NCBI GenBank assembly: GCA_041287425.1
Contig: JBEULG010000011.1
Span: 1-64,000 of the forward strand
DNA length: 64,000 nt
Source of the DNA: JAFGSI01 sp041287425
Lineage (GTDB): Bacteria > Chloroflexota > Anaerolineae > Anaerolineales > Villigracilaceae
Direction: 5' to 3'
Made by a program: the position numbers and the translations under genes. The notes beneath the pieces are model-generated. The model saw only the letters and a program-made list of their open reading frames with translations, had not been told where the DNA came from and did no database searches. Below are positions 32,162-41,154 of the stretch, in pieces. Position 1 is the first letter of the stretch, and every line of letters starts with the position of its first letter.

Positions 32162-33088
32162 TTATGAAATGGTGGTGACAATGGTCTGACGGGCGCCGGC
32201 AGACTGCAGGGCGGCGGCGACCGCCTCGGCGCGCTGCGGTTCGGCCAGCGCAATCATGTTCCCGCCGCGCCCGCCGCCGCTCAGTTTGGCTCCCAGCGCC
32301 CCGGACCGGCGGGCGGCCTCCACCAACCGATCCAGTTCCGGGCTGGAGACGCTCAATTCCTGGAGCAGGGCGTGATTGTCGTCCATCAGCGTCCCCAGCA
32401 GGCGCAGATCGCCGCCCTCCAGGGCGCGGCGCGCCGCCAGGACGATGGCCTCAATCCGGTCGAAGACCGACTCCCAGCGCCTTCGGTCAGATTCCCAGAG
32501 TTTGCGGACGCCTGCCACCGCGTCCTTCGTCGGCGCGGGGATGCCTGTATCTCCAATGACCAACGGGAAGGGCATACCTACTTTCAGCCGCTCGATGGGC
32601 TTCCCCCGCCTGAAGTATACAGACTGTCCGTAGGTGACGACGGTGTTGTCAATGCCGGAGGGCGTTCCATGATGTAATTTTTCGACCTCAAAGGCCAGAG
32701 CGTTGACCTGCTCGTCTGACAGCGGGCGGCTAAGAAAAGCCGACAGCGCCCGAATGAGCGCCACGCTGACCGCCGCCCCGGAACCGAGGCCGGATGCCAC
32801 CGGGATGCTGGAATGGATGCGCACCGTGCAGTTCGGCGGATGAGAAACGCCCAGGGCGGAGAATACGCCTCTCACGGCGGCCGCCAGCGGATGGTCCGGG
32901 GCCAAGCGGGAGAGTTCCGAGCGAAGGCCGATGCCGGGGGCCTCGAGCCAGGCTCCGGGCCGGGGCGTCCCGCTCACGGTCGCGGTCGCCTGCACCTCGG
33001 TCACCGGCGCAGCCAGCGCCGGCCTCCCATAGACGACCGCGTGTTCACCGAACAAGATGATTTTGCCGGGGGCAGAGGCCTGAAACAT
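32162..33088 (-). CDS. mvk: Mevalonate kinase (GHMP family)
   Basis: 308 residues. Motif 1 SAPGKIILFGEHAVVYGRPA, motif 2 PVASGLGSGAAVSVAL and motif 3 AKLSGGGRGGNMI mark a GHMP kinase; the HAVVYG and FEVEKLHHGTPSGIDN stretches are those of mevalonate kinases. It phosphorylates mevalonate for isoprenoid synthesis, consistent with a mevalonate-type pathway in some Chloroflexota. It follows the UbiA-type prenyltransferase gene by 30 bases on the same strand, giving an isoprenoid-related two-gene unit. Confidence 0.93.
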   Translation of the reverse strand: MFQASAPGKIILFGEHAVVYGRPALAAPVTEVQATATVSGTPRPGAWLEAPGIGLRSELSRLAPDHPLAAAVRGVFSALGVSHPPNCTVRIHSSIPVASGLGSGAAVSVALIRALSAFLSRPLSDEQVNALAFEVEKLHHGTPSGIDNTVVTYGQSVYFRRGKPIERLKVGMPFPLVIGDTGIPAPTKDAVAGVRKLWESDRRRWESVFDRIEAIVLAARRALEGGDLRLLGTLMDDNHALLQELSVSSPELDRLVEAARRSGALGAKLSGGGRGGNMIALAEPQRAEAVAAALQSAGARQTIVTTIS

Positions 33089-33118
33089 GGAAAGTTGCGC
33101 TGCGGACGAGACTTGTAC

Positions 33119-33988
33119 CTAGGCCAGGTAAAACACGGTCAGCACGGTCAATCCCCACAGCAGGATGGAGATTTGAAAGGGGCGGTCGGAAAGCAAAATT
33201 TCCTCCGGCTCTCCGCCAATGTTGCGCACCTGGACGAGGTACAAGTAGCGGAAGATGGCGTAGGCCACGAAGGGGATGGTCAACATCAGCGTGTGGTTGG
33301 CCGGCGCCTCCGGGCGGAAGAACGTGTACAGGGAATACACCACCAGGGTCGTGCCGGAGACGATGGTGATGAATTGGTCGAGGAGGGGAATTGTATAGCC
33401 GTCTAGCACCTTGCGATGCCCGCCGGAGGCCGCTTCGAGCAGGTACAACTCGGCCCGCCGCTTGCCAAAGCCCAGGTAGAGCGCCAGCAGCGTCATCAGC
33501 ACGTACAACCAGGGGGAGAAGCGCTCGACTGTCACCAGGGTGGTGCCGGCGTGGACGCGCAGGACGAAACCGGCGGCGATGACCAGCACATCCAGGATGA
33601 GGGCGTGTTTGAGCCATTTGGAATAGGCCAGCATCAGGGCAACATAGACGAGCAAGGTCAGCGCGAATTGCCAGGCCAGGACATATCCGGCTGCCATCGA
33701 ACCGAGCGCCAGGACGACGGCCGCGGCCGCCGCCAGAGGAAGCGGCACTTTGCCCGAGGCGATGGGACGATTTCTCTTGGCCGGGTGCTGACGGTCGGCC
33801 TCGATGTCCAGAATGTCGTTGATGAGATAGACGGCGCTGGAGACCAGGCAGAACAGGCCGAAGCCGGCCAGGGTGCGCAGGAAATCGTCCAAGATGAACA
33901 GTTTGCCGTCGAAGACCAGGGCGGCGAAGACAAACGCGTTCTTGGTCCATTGGCGGGGGCGCAAGGCTTTGAGCAGGGCTTTGAGCAT
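33119..33988 (-). CDS. UbiA-type prenyltransferase, decaprenyl-phosphate phosphoribosyltransferase-like
   Basis: 289 residues, about eight to nine membrane helices. LRPRQWTKNAFVFAALVF and the first Asp motif NDILDIEADRQHPAKRNRPI match decaprenyl-phosphate phosphoribosyltransferase (first step to decaprenyl-phosphate-arabinose in actinobacteria); the second motif region AYSKWLKHALILDVLVIAAG also fits. It would attach a phosphoribosyl group to polyprenyl phosphate for envelope glycan synthesis. Next to mevalonate kinase (isoprenoid supply) and near a block of polyprenol-sugar-dependent glycosyltransferases. The -10 TAAAAT lies six bases before the ATG. Confidence 0.85.
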   Translation of the reverse strand: MLKALLKALRPRQWTKNAFVFAALVFDGKLFILDDFLRTLAGFGLFCLVSSAVYLINDILDIEADRQHPAKRNRPIASGKVPLPLAAAAAVVLALGSMAAGYVLAWQFALTLLVYVALMLAYSKWLKHALILDVLVIAAGFVLRVHAGTTLVTVERFSPWLYVLMTLLALYLGFGKRRAELYLLEAASGGHRKVLDGYTIPLLDQFITIVSGTTLVVYSLYTFFRPEAPANHTLMLTIPFVAYAIFRYLYLVQVRNIGGEPEEILLSDRPFQISILLWGLTVLTVFYLA

Positions 33989-34023
33989 GCGTGTATTTTA
34001 CACGATAGCGGTACAATACGGAT
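33989..34023. promoter_or_regulatory. 35-bp divergent promoter with two leaderless-type -10 boxes
   Basis: Between the ATGs at 33988 (minus) and 34024 (plus). Plus: TACAAT at 34012-34017, then six bases, then ATG. Minus: TAAAAT at 34000-33995, then six bases, then ATG. Transcription should start at or next to the start codon on both sides; no ribosome-binding sites are present. Confidence 0.65.
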
Positions 34024-34794
34024 ATGGGAAAAATCCGCCTGGACCTCCTGCTCGTCGAACGCGGCCTGGCCGAAAGCCGCGCCAAAGCCCAGGCGCTGAT
34101 TCTGGCCGGCCAGGTGCGGGTGGATGGGCAGGTGGCCGATAGGCCAGCCTCCCCTGTCGCTGGCGACGCTCAGATTGTCGTGGAGAGGGGGCCGCGTTTC
34201 GTCTCGCGCGGCGGCGAAAAACTGGAGGCGGCCCTGGCGGCTTTCGCCATCGAGGTGGGCGGCCGCGTCTGCGCCGATGTGGGCGCCTCCACGGGCGGCT
34301 TCACCGATTGCCTGCTCCAGCGCGGGGCGGCCAAAGTCTACGCGATTGATGTGGGCAAGGGTCTCTTGCATTGGAAATTGCGCTCCGACCGGCGCGTGGT
34401 CGTCATGGAGGAGACGAATGCCCGCTTCGTCGAGCGGCTGCCGGAGCCGGTCAGCCTGGTGACGATTGACGCCTCGTTCATTTCCCTCAAGATTTTGCTG
34501 CCGGTGGTGAAGGGCTGGGGGGCAGAGGCCGAGGTGGTTGCCCTCATCAAGCCCCAGTTCGAGGCCGGGCGCCGGGAGTCGGCCCGCCACAAGGGCGTCA
34601 TCCGCGACCCCGACATCCACCGCGCCGTGCTCTCCGATGTGCTGACCTTTTCCCAGGAAATCGGTTTCGGCCTGCGCGGCCTGATTCGCTCGCCCATCCT
34701 GGGGCCAAAGGGGAATGTCGAATTCCTGGCCTGGTGGCGCCTGGGCGAGAGAGGGGATATCGCCTCCTGGATTCAAAGAGTCGGTCGGGAATAA
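34024..34794 (+). CDS. tlyA: TlyA family rRNA 2'-O-methyltransferase / S4-domain protein
   Basis: 256 residues. N-terminal S4 RNA-binding domain (RLDLLLVERGLAESRAKAQ, residues 1-60), then an FtsJ-like methyltransferase with SAM motif DVGASTGGFTDCLLQRGA and the active-site region TIDASFISL and VALIKPQFEAG. TlyA methylates 2'-OH groups of cytidine in 16S and 23S rRNA. The start ATG sits six bases after a TACAAT -10 box, suggesting a leaderless mRNA. Confidence 0.92.
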   Translation: MGKIRLDLLLVERGLAESRAKAQALILAGQVRVDGQVADRPASPVAGDAQIVVERGPRFVSRGGEKLEAALAAFAIEVGGRVCADVGASTGGFTDCLLQRGAAKVYAIDVGKGLLHWKLRSDRRVVVMEETNARFVERLPEPVSLVTIDASFISLKILLPVVKGWGAEAEVVALIKPQFEAGRRESARHKGVIRDPDIHRAVLSDVLTFSQEIGFGLRGLIRSPILGPKGNVEFLAWWRLGERGDIASWIQRVGRE

Positions 34795-34818
34795 AATCGG
34801 GTATACTTCCGGCGCACC

Positions 34819-36615
34819 ATGAACAACATCCGCAACTTCTGCATCATCGCTCACGTGGACCACGGCAAGTCCACTCTGGCCGACCGGCTGCTGCATCTCA
34901 CCGGCACGGTGCCCGACCGCGACACGACCGAGCAAATCCTCGACTCGATGGACCTGGAGCGCGAGAAGGGCGTCACCATCAAGGCCTCGGCAGTGCGCAT
35001 GAACTACACCGCCGCCGACGGTCAGGCCTACGAACTCAATCTCATCGACACCCCCGGCCACGTGGACTTCGGCTACGAGGTCAGCCGCGCCCTGGCCGCC
35101 TGCGAGGGGGCGCTCCTGGTCGTGGACGCCACCCAGGGCATCGAGGCCCAAACCCTCGCCAACCTTTACCAGGCCCTGGAGGCCGACCTGACCATTGTGC
35201 CGGTCATCAACAAGATTGACCTCCTCACCGCCCGGCCCGATGAGGTCGCCGAGGACATCGCCAGCCTGCTGGGAGTGCCGGCCGAGTCGATTTTGCGCGT
35301 CTCGGCCAAGACCGGCGAGAACGTCGCCGCCGTGCTGGAAGCCATCGTCGCCCGCATCCCGCCGCCGAAGGGCGACCCTGAAGCCCCGCTGCGCGCCCTG
35401 GTCTTCGACTCGCACTACGACTCGTACAAGGGCGTGGTCACCTACGTGCGCGTCGTCGAGGGCCGTCTGAGCGCCGCCGACGACATTCGCATGATGTCCA
35501 CCGGTGCGGCGGTCAAGCCCATCGAGGTGGGGATTTTCGCCCCGATGATGAAACCGGTCGCTTCTCTTTCGGCGGGCGAGGTGGGCTACATCGCCACCGG
35601 CCTGAAGAGCGTGCGCGATGCCCGCGTCGGCGACACCATCACCAGCGCCGCCCGTCCGGCCGCCGCTCCCCTGCCGGGTTACCGCCATCCCAAGCCGATG
35701 GTCTTCGCCGGCATCTACCCGGCCGAGGCGGATGACTATCAGGATTTGCGCGAAGCCCTGGAGAAACTCCAACTCAACGATGCCTCGCTCTATTTCGAGC
35801 CGGAGACCTCCCAGGCGCTCGGCTACGGCTTCCGCGCCGGATTCCTGGGCCTGTTCCACATGGAAATCATCCAGGAAAGAATCGAACGGGAATATGACCT
35901 GGACGTGGTCTTCACCGCTCCGACGGTCGCCTACGAGGTCCTGCTGCGCGACGGCACGACCCGCATCGTGGACACCCCCGCCGACCTGCCCGACGAGGGC
36001 GAGATCGAGGAAATCCGCGAGCCGTGGATGACCATCGAAATCATCACCCCGACCGAGTTCTACGGTCCCATCATGGAACTGGCCACCAAACGGCGGGGTG
36101 TTTTCAAGGGGCCGGAATATCCCTCGCCGCACCGCGTCCAGTTGAATTTCGAGATTCCGCTGTCCGAAATCATCGTGGACTTCTTCGATGAGTTGAAGAG
36201 CCGCACGCGCGGCTACGCCTCGCTCGATTACCAGTTCCTCGAGTACCGCCCCGATAAGTTGCAAAAACTGGAGATTCTGGTCAACGGCGAGCCGGTGGAC
36301 GCCCTGGCGGCCATCGTCCACACGCGAGAGGCCTATCACAAAGGCCAGCGAATGATTACCAAATTGAAAGAACTCATCCCACGCCAGTTGTTCGAGGTGG
36401 TGATTCAGGCCTCTTCGGGTGGACGGGTCATCAGCCGCGCCAATGTCAAGCCGCTGCGCAAGGATGTGCTGGCGAAGTGCTACGGCGGCGATATTACCCG
36501 CAAGAAGAAACTGCTGGAAAAACAAAAGAAGGGCAAGAAGCGCATGAAGATGGTGGGAAACGTGGAAATCCCGCAGGATGCCTTTATGGCCGTGCTGAAA
36601 TTGGAAGAGGAGTGA
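34819..36615 (+). CDS. lepA: Elongation factor 4 (LepA)
   Basis: 598 residues, full length. G-domain motifs AHVDHGKSTLADRL, the switch region REKGVTIKASAV, DTPGHVDFGYEV and INKIDL are all present, followed by domains II, III, V and the LepA-specific C-terminal domain (SSGGRVISRANVKPLRKDV, KKLLEKQKKGKKRMK). LepA acts on stalled or assembling ribosomes. It starts 24 bases after tlyA; a TATACT lies 11 bases before its ATG and may be an additional promoter. Confidence 0.98.
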   Translation: MNNIRNFCIIAHVDHGKSTLADRLLHLTGTVPDRDTTEQILDSMDLEREKGVTIKASAVRMNYTAADGQAYELNLIDTPGHVDFGYEVSRALAACEGALLVVDATQGIEAQTLANLYQALEADLTIVPVINKIDLLTARPDEVAEDIASLLGVPAESILRVSAKTGENVAAVLEAIVARIPPPKGDPEAPLRALVFDSHYDSYKGVVTYVRVVEGRLSAADDIRMMSTGAAVKPIEVGIFAPMMKPVASLSAGEVGYIATGLKSVRDARVGDTITSAARPAAAPLPGYRHPKPMVFAGIYPAEADDYQDLREALEKLQLNDASLYFEPETSQALGYGFRAGFLGLFHMEIIQERIEREYDLDVVFTAPTVAYEVLLRDGTTRIVDTPADLPDEGEIEEIREPWMTIEIITPTEFYGPIMELATKRRGVFKGPEYPSPHRVQLNFEIPLSEIIVDFFDELKSRTRGYASLDYQFLEYRPDKLQKLEILVNGEPVDALAAIVHTREAYHKGQRMITKLKELIPRQLFEVVIQASSGGRVISRANVKPLRKDVLAKCYGGDITRKKKLLEKQKKGKKRMKMVGNVEIPQDAFMAVLKLEEE

Positions 36616-36699
36616 TTCTCAACACATAAGGAAACGCCTTTCCGACAACGGGAGTTATCGGGCTCCTGAACAGAGTACCTTTGGCGTTGAAGGACGACG

Positions 36700-37698
36700 A
36701 TGTCGAATTTTTGGAAATCTGCCCGCCGCTGGCTGCCGGGAGTGCTCATCAGCCTGGCGGCCATTGCTGCCCTCCTATACTTTGTGGATCTGAAGGAACT
36801 GCTCGCCGCCTTGCAAAGAGCGGACGGACGTTTTCTGGCGGCGGCTCTTTTCGTCTCGACGGCCTGGGTTTTCGTGCGCGGGACAGTCTGGCGCGCCCTG
36901 CTGCAGAATCGGGCCTCGTACCGGCATGTTTTTCTGACCGTCTGCGAAGGTTACCTGCTCAATAATTTTTTCCCCTTTCGATTGGGGGAGGTCGGGCGGG
37001 CTTTCCTGATCAGCCGCAAGAGCGAGGTCGGTTTCATAGATGCTCTCTCGACCATCGTCATCGAACGCGTCCTCGATCTGACCTACTCGGCGGCCGTCCT
37101 GCTCGTCGGCGTGGGTTTCCTCGTCCAGGCGGATGGGGCTGAAGCGGTGGCTTACCTCATCGGCGGCGCGATGCTCGCCGGCCTGATGCTCCTCTATTTG
37201 CTGGCCCGCAACCGCGGTTGGGCGTTGGCCCGCTTCGAACGGCTGAGTCGGCGCTGGCCTGTCCTCGAGCGCCGCGGCGGGCAGTTCCTGGCTTCGTTCT
37301 TCGCCGGGCTAGAGGTCCTCACCAACGGGCGCCGTTTTCTGACTGTTCTTGGGCTGATGACCCTCAACTGGGGCATCGCTGTCTTGCAATTCTTTCTCTA
37401 CATCCGGGCCTTCTTTCCCGCTGCCCGCTGGACCTGGGCGGTCTTCGGCCTCGGCGCGACGGCGTTTGGCAATGCCATCCCGTCCCTGCCCGGAGCAGTC
37501 GGCACCTTCGAGGGGGCTTTTGCCGGCGCTTTGACGCTGCTTTCGGGGAACGAGGCTGCCGCCTTTGCCGCAGCCTTGACCAGCCATTTGGCGGGCTATT
37601 TCATTAACGGCGTTCTGGGCGTCTACGCGTTCTCCACCGAAGGAGAAACCTTGCTGGGGGTCTATCGGCAACTGCGCCAGCGCCAGGAACGGGGCTGA
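36700..37698 (+). CDS. Lysylphosphatidylglycerol synthase TM-like / flippase-like membrane protein
   Basis: 332 residues with about eight membrane helices. FRLGEVGRAFLISRKSEV and the later PSLPGAVGTFEGAFAGAL are the typical signatures of the LPG_synthase_TM (AglD2/UPF0104) family. Members are lipid or polyprenol-linked precursor translocators or accessory proteins. AAGGACG lies upstream of the ATG. It opens the envelope-glycan block that continues to 53160. Confidence 0.88.
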   Translation: MSNFWKSARRWLPGVLISLAAIAALLYFVDLKELLAALQRADGRFLAAALFVSTAWVFVRGTVWRALLQNRASYRHVFLTVCEGYLLNNFFPFRLGEVGRAFLISRKSEVGFIDALSTIVIERVLDLTYSAAVLLVGVGFLVQADGAEAVAYLIGGAMLAGLMLLYLLARNRGWALARFERLSRRWPVLERRGGQFLASFFAGLEVLTNGRRFLTVLGLMTLNWGIAVLQFFLYIRAFFPAARWTWAVFGLGATAFGNAIPSLPGAVGTFEGAFAGALTLLSGNEAAAFAAALTSHLAGYFINGVLGVYAFSTEGETLLGVYRQLRQRQERG

Positions 37699-37919
37699 CT
37701 TTCCGCGCATCGTCTTGCGTTATAATCAGCCCGTTTGACGGGCAAAATTCCCCTTGATAGGTCGCTTTTACTGGCTTTGAAGTTTCAGACTTTTGGTGAA
37801 ATTCACAGGCGCTCAATTTCTTGCGGCGAACGGCGCGAATTGTCCGAGTTAAATTCGCGCAATTCGGTGTTTTTTCCTTCTCCGATTCCCTTTGCGGAGC
37901 AAGGCCGAATCGGTTCTTT
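37699..37919. promoter_or_regulatory. Leader region with -10 box and small hairpin before the GT4 gene
   Basis: TATAAT at 37721-37726, followed by a hairpin CCCGT-TTG-ACGGG at 37730-37742, then an AT-richer leader of about 180 bases. No small gene is convincing here; a clear -35 is lacking. Confidence 0.4.
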
Positions 37920-39077
37920 ATGAAAATCCTGATTACGCTGACCTACTACCGTCCCCATTATTCCGGCCTGACCATCTATGCTGAGCGGCTGGCGATGGCC
38001 CTGGCCCGCCGCGGCCACGGCGTGACCGTGCTGACCTCGCAATTTGCCCCCCATCTGCCGCGCCTGGAGCGCCTGGACGGGGTGACGGTCGTGCGCATGC
38101 CGCCGTTGATGCGCGTCAGCAAAGGCCTTCTCATGCCCGGCATGCCTCTTGCCGCCTGGCGCCTTGCCCGCCAGGCCGATGTCATCAACCTGCACATGCC
38201 GCAACTCGATGCCGCTTACATCGCCTGGATCGGCCGGCTGCTGCGAAAGCCGGTCGTCCTGACGTATCAGTGCGATTTGCGCCTGCCGCGCGGCCTGATT
38301 CACGCCATTGCCAACCGGGTTTCTCATGTGGCCAATCATGTGGCGGCCTGGGGCAGTCAGGCCATCGTCAGCATTACTCACGATTATGCGGAACATTCCC
38401 CTTTTCTCAGGCGTTATTTGAGCAAGGTGCGCGCCTTCGATCCGCCCGTGCAACTGGCCTCTGCTTCTGCCGCCGACCTTGAGGCTTTTCGCCAAAAATA
38501 CGCCATTCGACCGGGACAGCGCATCATCGGCATGGCCGCCCGCCTGGCAACCGAAAAGGGCGTCGAGTTCCTCGTTCAGGCCCTGCCCGACATTCTCAAG
38601 ACCTTCCCGTCCGCCCGCGTTCTATTTGTCGGCCCGTACCAGAACGTCGTTGGCGAGGAAAAATACGCCCGCCGCATCTTACCTCTCCTGCGCGGCCTGG
38701 AGGATCACTGGACTTTCCTGGGCATCGTGCCGGATGTCGAAATGACCGCCTTTTTCAAGACTTGTGAGGTGCTGGTCTTGCCGAGTCTGAACAGCACCGA
38801 GGCGTATGGGCTGGTTCAGGCCGAAGCCATCACCTGCGGGACGCCGGTGATTGCCTCTGACCTGCCCGGCGTGCGTGTGCCGGTGACCGAGACGGGCATG
38901 GGCCGCGTCGTGCCGGTCGGAGATTCGCAGGCCATTGCCCGGGCGGTGATCGAGATTCTCTCGAATCCGGAGCGTTTTCGCGGCGACCCGGCCGAATTCC
39001 GGCGGCGCACTTCCCCCGATACGCTGGCGGCCAGTTACGAAGAATTATTCGAGGAGTTGCTTTCGGCCGAGGCTTGA
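37920..39077 (+). CDS. Glycosyltransferase family 4
   Basis: 385 residues from ATG 37920, where the conserved GT-B start MKILITLTYYRPHYSGLT begins; the frame runs further up without family similarity. The donor-site motif NSTEAYGLVQAEAI (the E-x7-E element) and GTPVIASDLPG are typical of GT4. It transfers a sugar from a nucleotide sugar to a lipid carrier or glycan. Part of the plus-strand envelope block. Confidence 0.93.
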   Translation: MKILITLTYYRPHYSGLTIYAERLAMALARRGHGVTVLTSQFAPHLPRLERLDGVTVVRMPPLMRVSKGLLMPGMPLAAWRLARQADVINLHMPQLDAAYIAWIGRLLRKPVVLTYQCDLRLPRGLIHAIANRVSHVANHVAAWGSQAIVSITHDYAEHSPFLRRYLSKVRAFDPPVQLASASAADLEAFRQKYAIRPGQRIIGMAARLATEKGVEFLVQALPDILKTFPSARVLFVGPYQNVVGEEKYARRILPLLRGLEDHWTFLGIVPDVEMTAFFKTCEVLVLPSLNSTEAYGLVQAEAITCGTPVIASDLPGVRVPVTETGMGRVVPVGDSQAIARAVIEILSNPERFRGDPAEFRRRTSPDTLAASYEELFEELLSAEA

Positions 39078-39078
39078 T

Positions 39079-39567
39079 TCAGCGGCGCTCGACGCGCACG
39101 TACAAGACGCCGGCGTTGTCGTCCAGGGCATTGTCGTTGATGCGCAGTTCCAGCCAGCCGGACTGGCGAGCCGGTGCGGCGTAGTTTGCGCCGATGCAGA
39201 TCATGTCGTACGCGGAAAGTCTGCCGATCAGCGCAGCATGGTGACAGCCAGAAAGGACATTGTTGCTCTGATCGAGTTCCGACTCGAGATTGCCGTCCCC
39301 GTCCCGGAACGGGCAGCCGTAATCCGGACATTCGGACCACGAGCCGCCGACCTGCGTGATTACGAGAAAGTCGCCCGCCTCGACTCGCAGACCGGCGGGC
39401 TGCCAGCCCCGATCGGCCCGCACTTCGACGACGAAACTCGTCGGCTTGCCGGACGCTTGCCCGAAGAGAAGTCCTCCGGCAAAACCGGCCGCCCCGACGA
39501 TGCACACCAGACAGGTCAGCGCCGCGCCGAGCAAGAGGAAAGCCAGATTCTGACGGTCTACCCTCAT
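39079..39567 (-). CDS. Secreted or anchored lectin-like protein
   Basis: 162 residues. One membrane helix (about 8-36, LAFLLLGAALTCLVCIVGAA) is followed by a beta-rich domain: GWQPAGLRVEAGDFLVITQV, GGSWSECPDYGCPF, NDNALDDNAGVLYVRVERR. This pattern resembles the PA-IL-like galactose-binding fold, where the C-terminal Asn/Asp residues bind calcium and sugar. It is the only minus-strand gene in the envelope block and diverges from the methyltransferase gene at 39589. Confidence 0.6.
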   Translation of the reverse strand: MRVDRQNLAFLLLGAALTCLVCIVGAAGFAGGLLFGQASGKPTSFVVEVRADRGWQPAGLRVEAGDFLVITQVGGSWSECPDYGCPFRDGDGNLESELDQSNNVLSGCHHAALIGRLSAYDMICIGANYAAPARQSGWLELRINDNALDDNAGVLYVRVERR

Positions 39568-39588
39568 GGCGTCTATTTATAAAACATC

Positions 39589-40359
39589 ATGCCAGATAGA
39601 GATTTGCTTTTCCTTCATCTGCGCGACTTGCCCTACTTCCGCGCTTTGCTGCGTGCCGTGGAGGCTCAGTTCTACCAAGACCTCGACCTGCCCTCCCCGA
39701 CCCTCGACCTGGGCTGCGGCGACGGGCATTTCGCCTCGCTGACCTTCCGCCACCGCCTGGAAGTGGGCCTGGATCCGGGAGGCGATTCTCTGGGCGAGGC
39801 CCGTCGGCGCGGCGCTTACCGCTGGCTCGTCCGGGCCGAGGGGGCGGCGATGCCTTTCCCGTCCGACTATTTTGCCAGCGCTCTCAGCAATTCGGTCCTC
39901 GAACACATTCCCCAAATCGACGCCGTTCTGACCGAGACGGCCCGCCTCCTGCGGCCGGGCGCGCCGTTCGTCTTTTGCGTCCCTAACCCGCGCTATTTCA
40001 GCGCCCTTTCTCTGACGCGCTGGCTGGGGCCGGCCTACCGGCGCTGGTTTGGCCGCATCTCGCGCCTGGTTCACGCCGACGAGCCGCCGGTCTGGGAGGC
40101 CCGCCTGGAGGCGGCCGGTTTCCGCCTGGAAAGATGGTGGCACTATTTCTCCCCGGCGGCGATGCGCGTGTTAGAATGGGGACATTACCTGGGCCTGCCC
40201 TCTTTGGTGGCACGCAAGTTGACCGGCCGATGGATTCTCGTCCCCGCCAGGGCCAATTTGTGGCTGACGGAACGATGTATCCGCCGTTATGCCTCCCCTG
40301 AACCGCTCGAGGATGGCGTGTTCACCTTTTACATCGCCCGCCGGCGCCCCCTTGCCTGA
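39589..40359 (+). CDS. SAM-dependent methyltransferase
   Basis: 256 residues, class I methyltransferase: motif I TLDLGCGDGHF at about 38-48, acidic DP after the second strand, then SNSVLEHIPQIDAVLTETARLLRPGAPFVF as in Methyltransf_11. The target is unknown; in this setting a sugar, lipid or polyprenyl-linked intermediate is plausible. AT-rich TTATAA lies directly before the start and there is no ribosome site, so the message may be nearly leaderless. Confidence 0.88.
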   Translation: MPDRDLLFLHLRDLPYFRALLRAVEAQFYQDLDLPSPTLDLGCGDGHFASLTFRHRLEVGLDPGGDSLGEARRRGAYRWLVRAEGAAMPFPSDYFASALSNSVLEHIPQIDAVLTETARLLRPGAPFVFCVPNPRYFSALSLTRWLGPAYRRWFGRISRLVHADEPPVWEARLEAAGFRLERWWHYFSPAAMRVLEWGHYLGLPSLVARKLTGRWILVPARANLWLTERCIRRYASPEPLEDGVFTFYIARRRPLA

Positions 40360-40395
40360 GGCCGCCTCCGAGATTCTTGCCCGTCCGATTCGCAT

Positions 40396-41130
40396 ATGTC
40401 CTTCGACGAGACCTATTTTTCCTCTCACGCCTACCGGGATGTCTCCTTTGGCCGTTTCAGCCAGTACTGGTGGTCGAATCGCTTCTACGCCATCCTGGCG
40501 CGCCGCGCCGGCCGGCGGCAGGGACGTCTGCTCGAGGTAGGCTCAGGCCTGGGACATCTGGCCGGGCGGCTGGAGGCCCATTTCGAGACGTTTGCCGTGG
40601 ACGTCAATCATTGGGCGCTGGTACAATCGAAAGCGGTTGTCAGGCGCACGCCGCTTTCCCTGGCCTCGGCGGAGGACTTGCCGTTCGCCTCAGGCGTCTT
40701 CGACGTGGTTGTGCTTAAACATGTGGTCGAACATCTGCCGCGCCCCGAACGAGCACTCGCCGAGGCGGGCCGTGTCCTGGCCCCTGGCGGAGGCCTGATT
40801 CTCTCGGCCCCCAATCTGACCTCGGTGGCGCGTCGTTGGAAGAAAGAGCGCTGGGTCGGCTACCGGGATCCCACGCATATTTCGCTCAAAGAACCGGCCG
40901 AGTGGCTCGCTCTGCTGCGGGCGGCCGGCTTCGAGGTCCGGCGCGTTTTCTCCGATGGTTTGTGGGATGCGCCTTACCTGCCGTTTGTGCCGAAGATTCT
41001 CCAGAAACTGGTCTTCGGGGCGCCCGGCGGCCTCCAGGCGGTGACGGGAGTAACCTTTCTTCCTTTGCGCTGGGGTGAAACGATGATTGTTGTCGCCCGC
41101 AGGCAGCCGCTTCCCGATTTGCAACCCTAG
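40396..41130 (+). CDS. SAM-dependent methyltransferase
   Basis: 244 residues. Motif I LLEVGSGLGHLAG, then the post-II and motif III pattern VVVLKHVVEHLPRPERALAEAGRVLAPGG. It is unlike its neighbour at 39589 in sequence, so the two are not a simple tandem duplication. It follows by 37 bases. Target unknown; the position before several membrane glycosyltransferases suggests a glycan or lipid substrate. Confidence 0.88.
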   Translation: MSFDETYFSSHAYRDVSFGRFSQYWWSNRFYAILARRAGRRQGRLLEVGSGLGHLAGRLEAHFETFAVDVNHWALVQSKAVVRRTPLSLASAEDLPFASGVFDVVVLKHVVEHLPRPERALAEAGRVLAPGGGLILSAPNLTSVARRWKKERWVGYRDPTHISLKEPAEWLALLRAAGFEVRRVFSDGLWDAPYLPFVPKILQKLVFGAPGGLQAVTGVTFLPLRWGETMIVVARRQPLPDLQP

Positions 41131-41154
41131 CACTGCAACGAGATTGTCCCAGCC

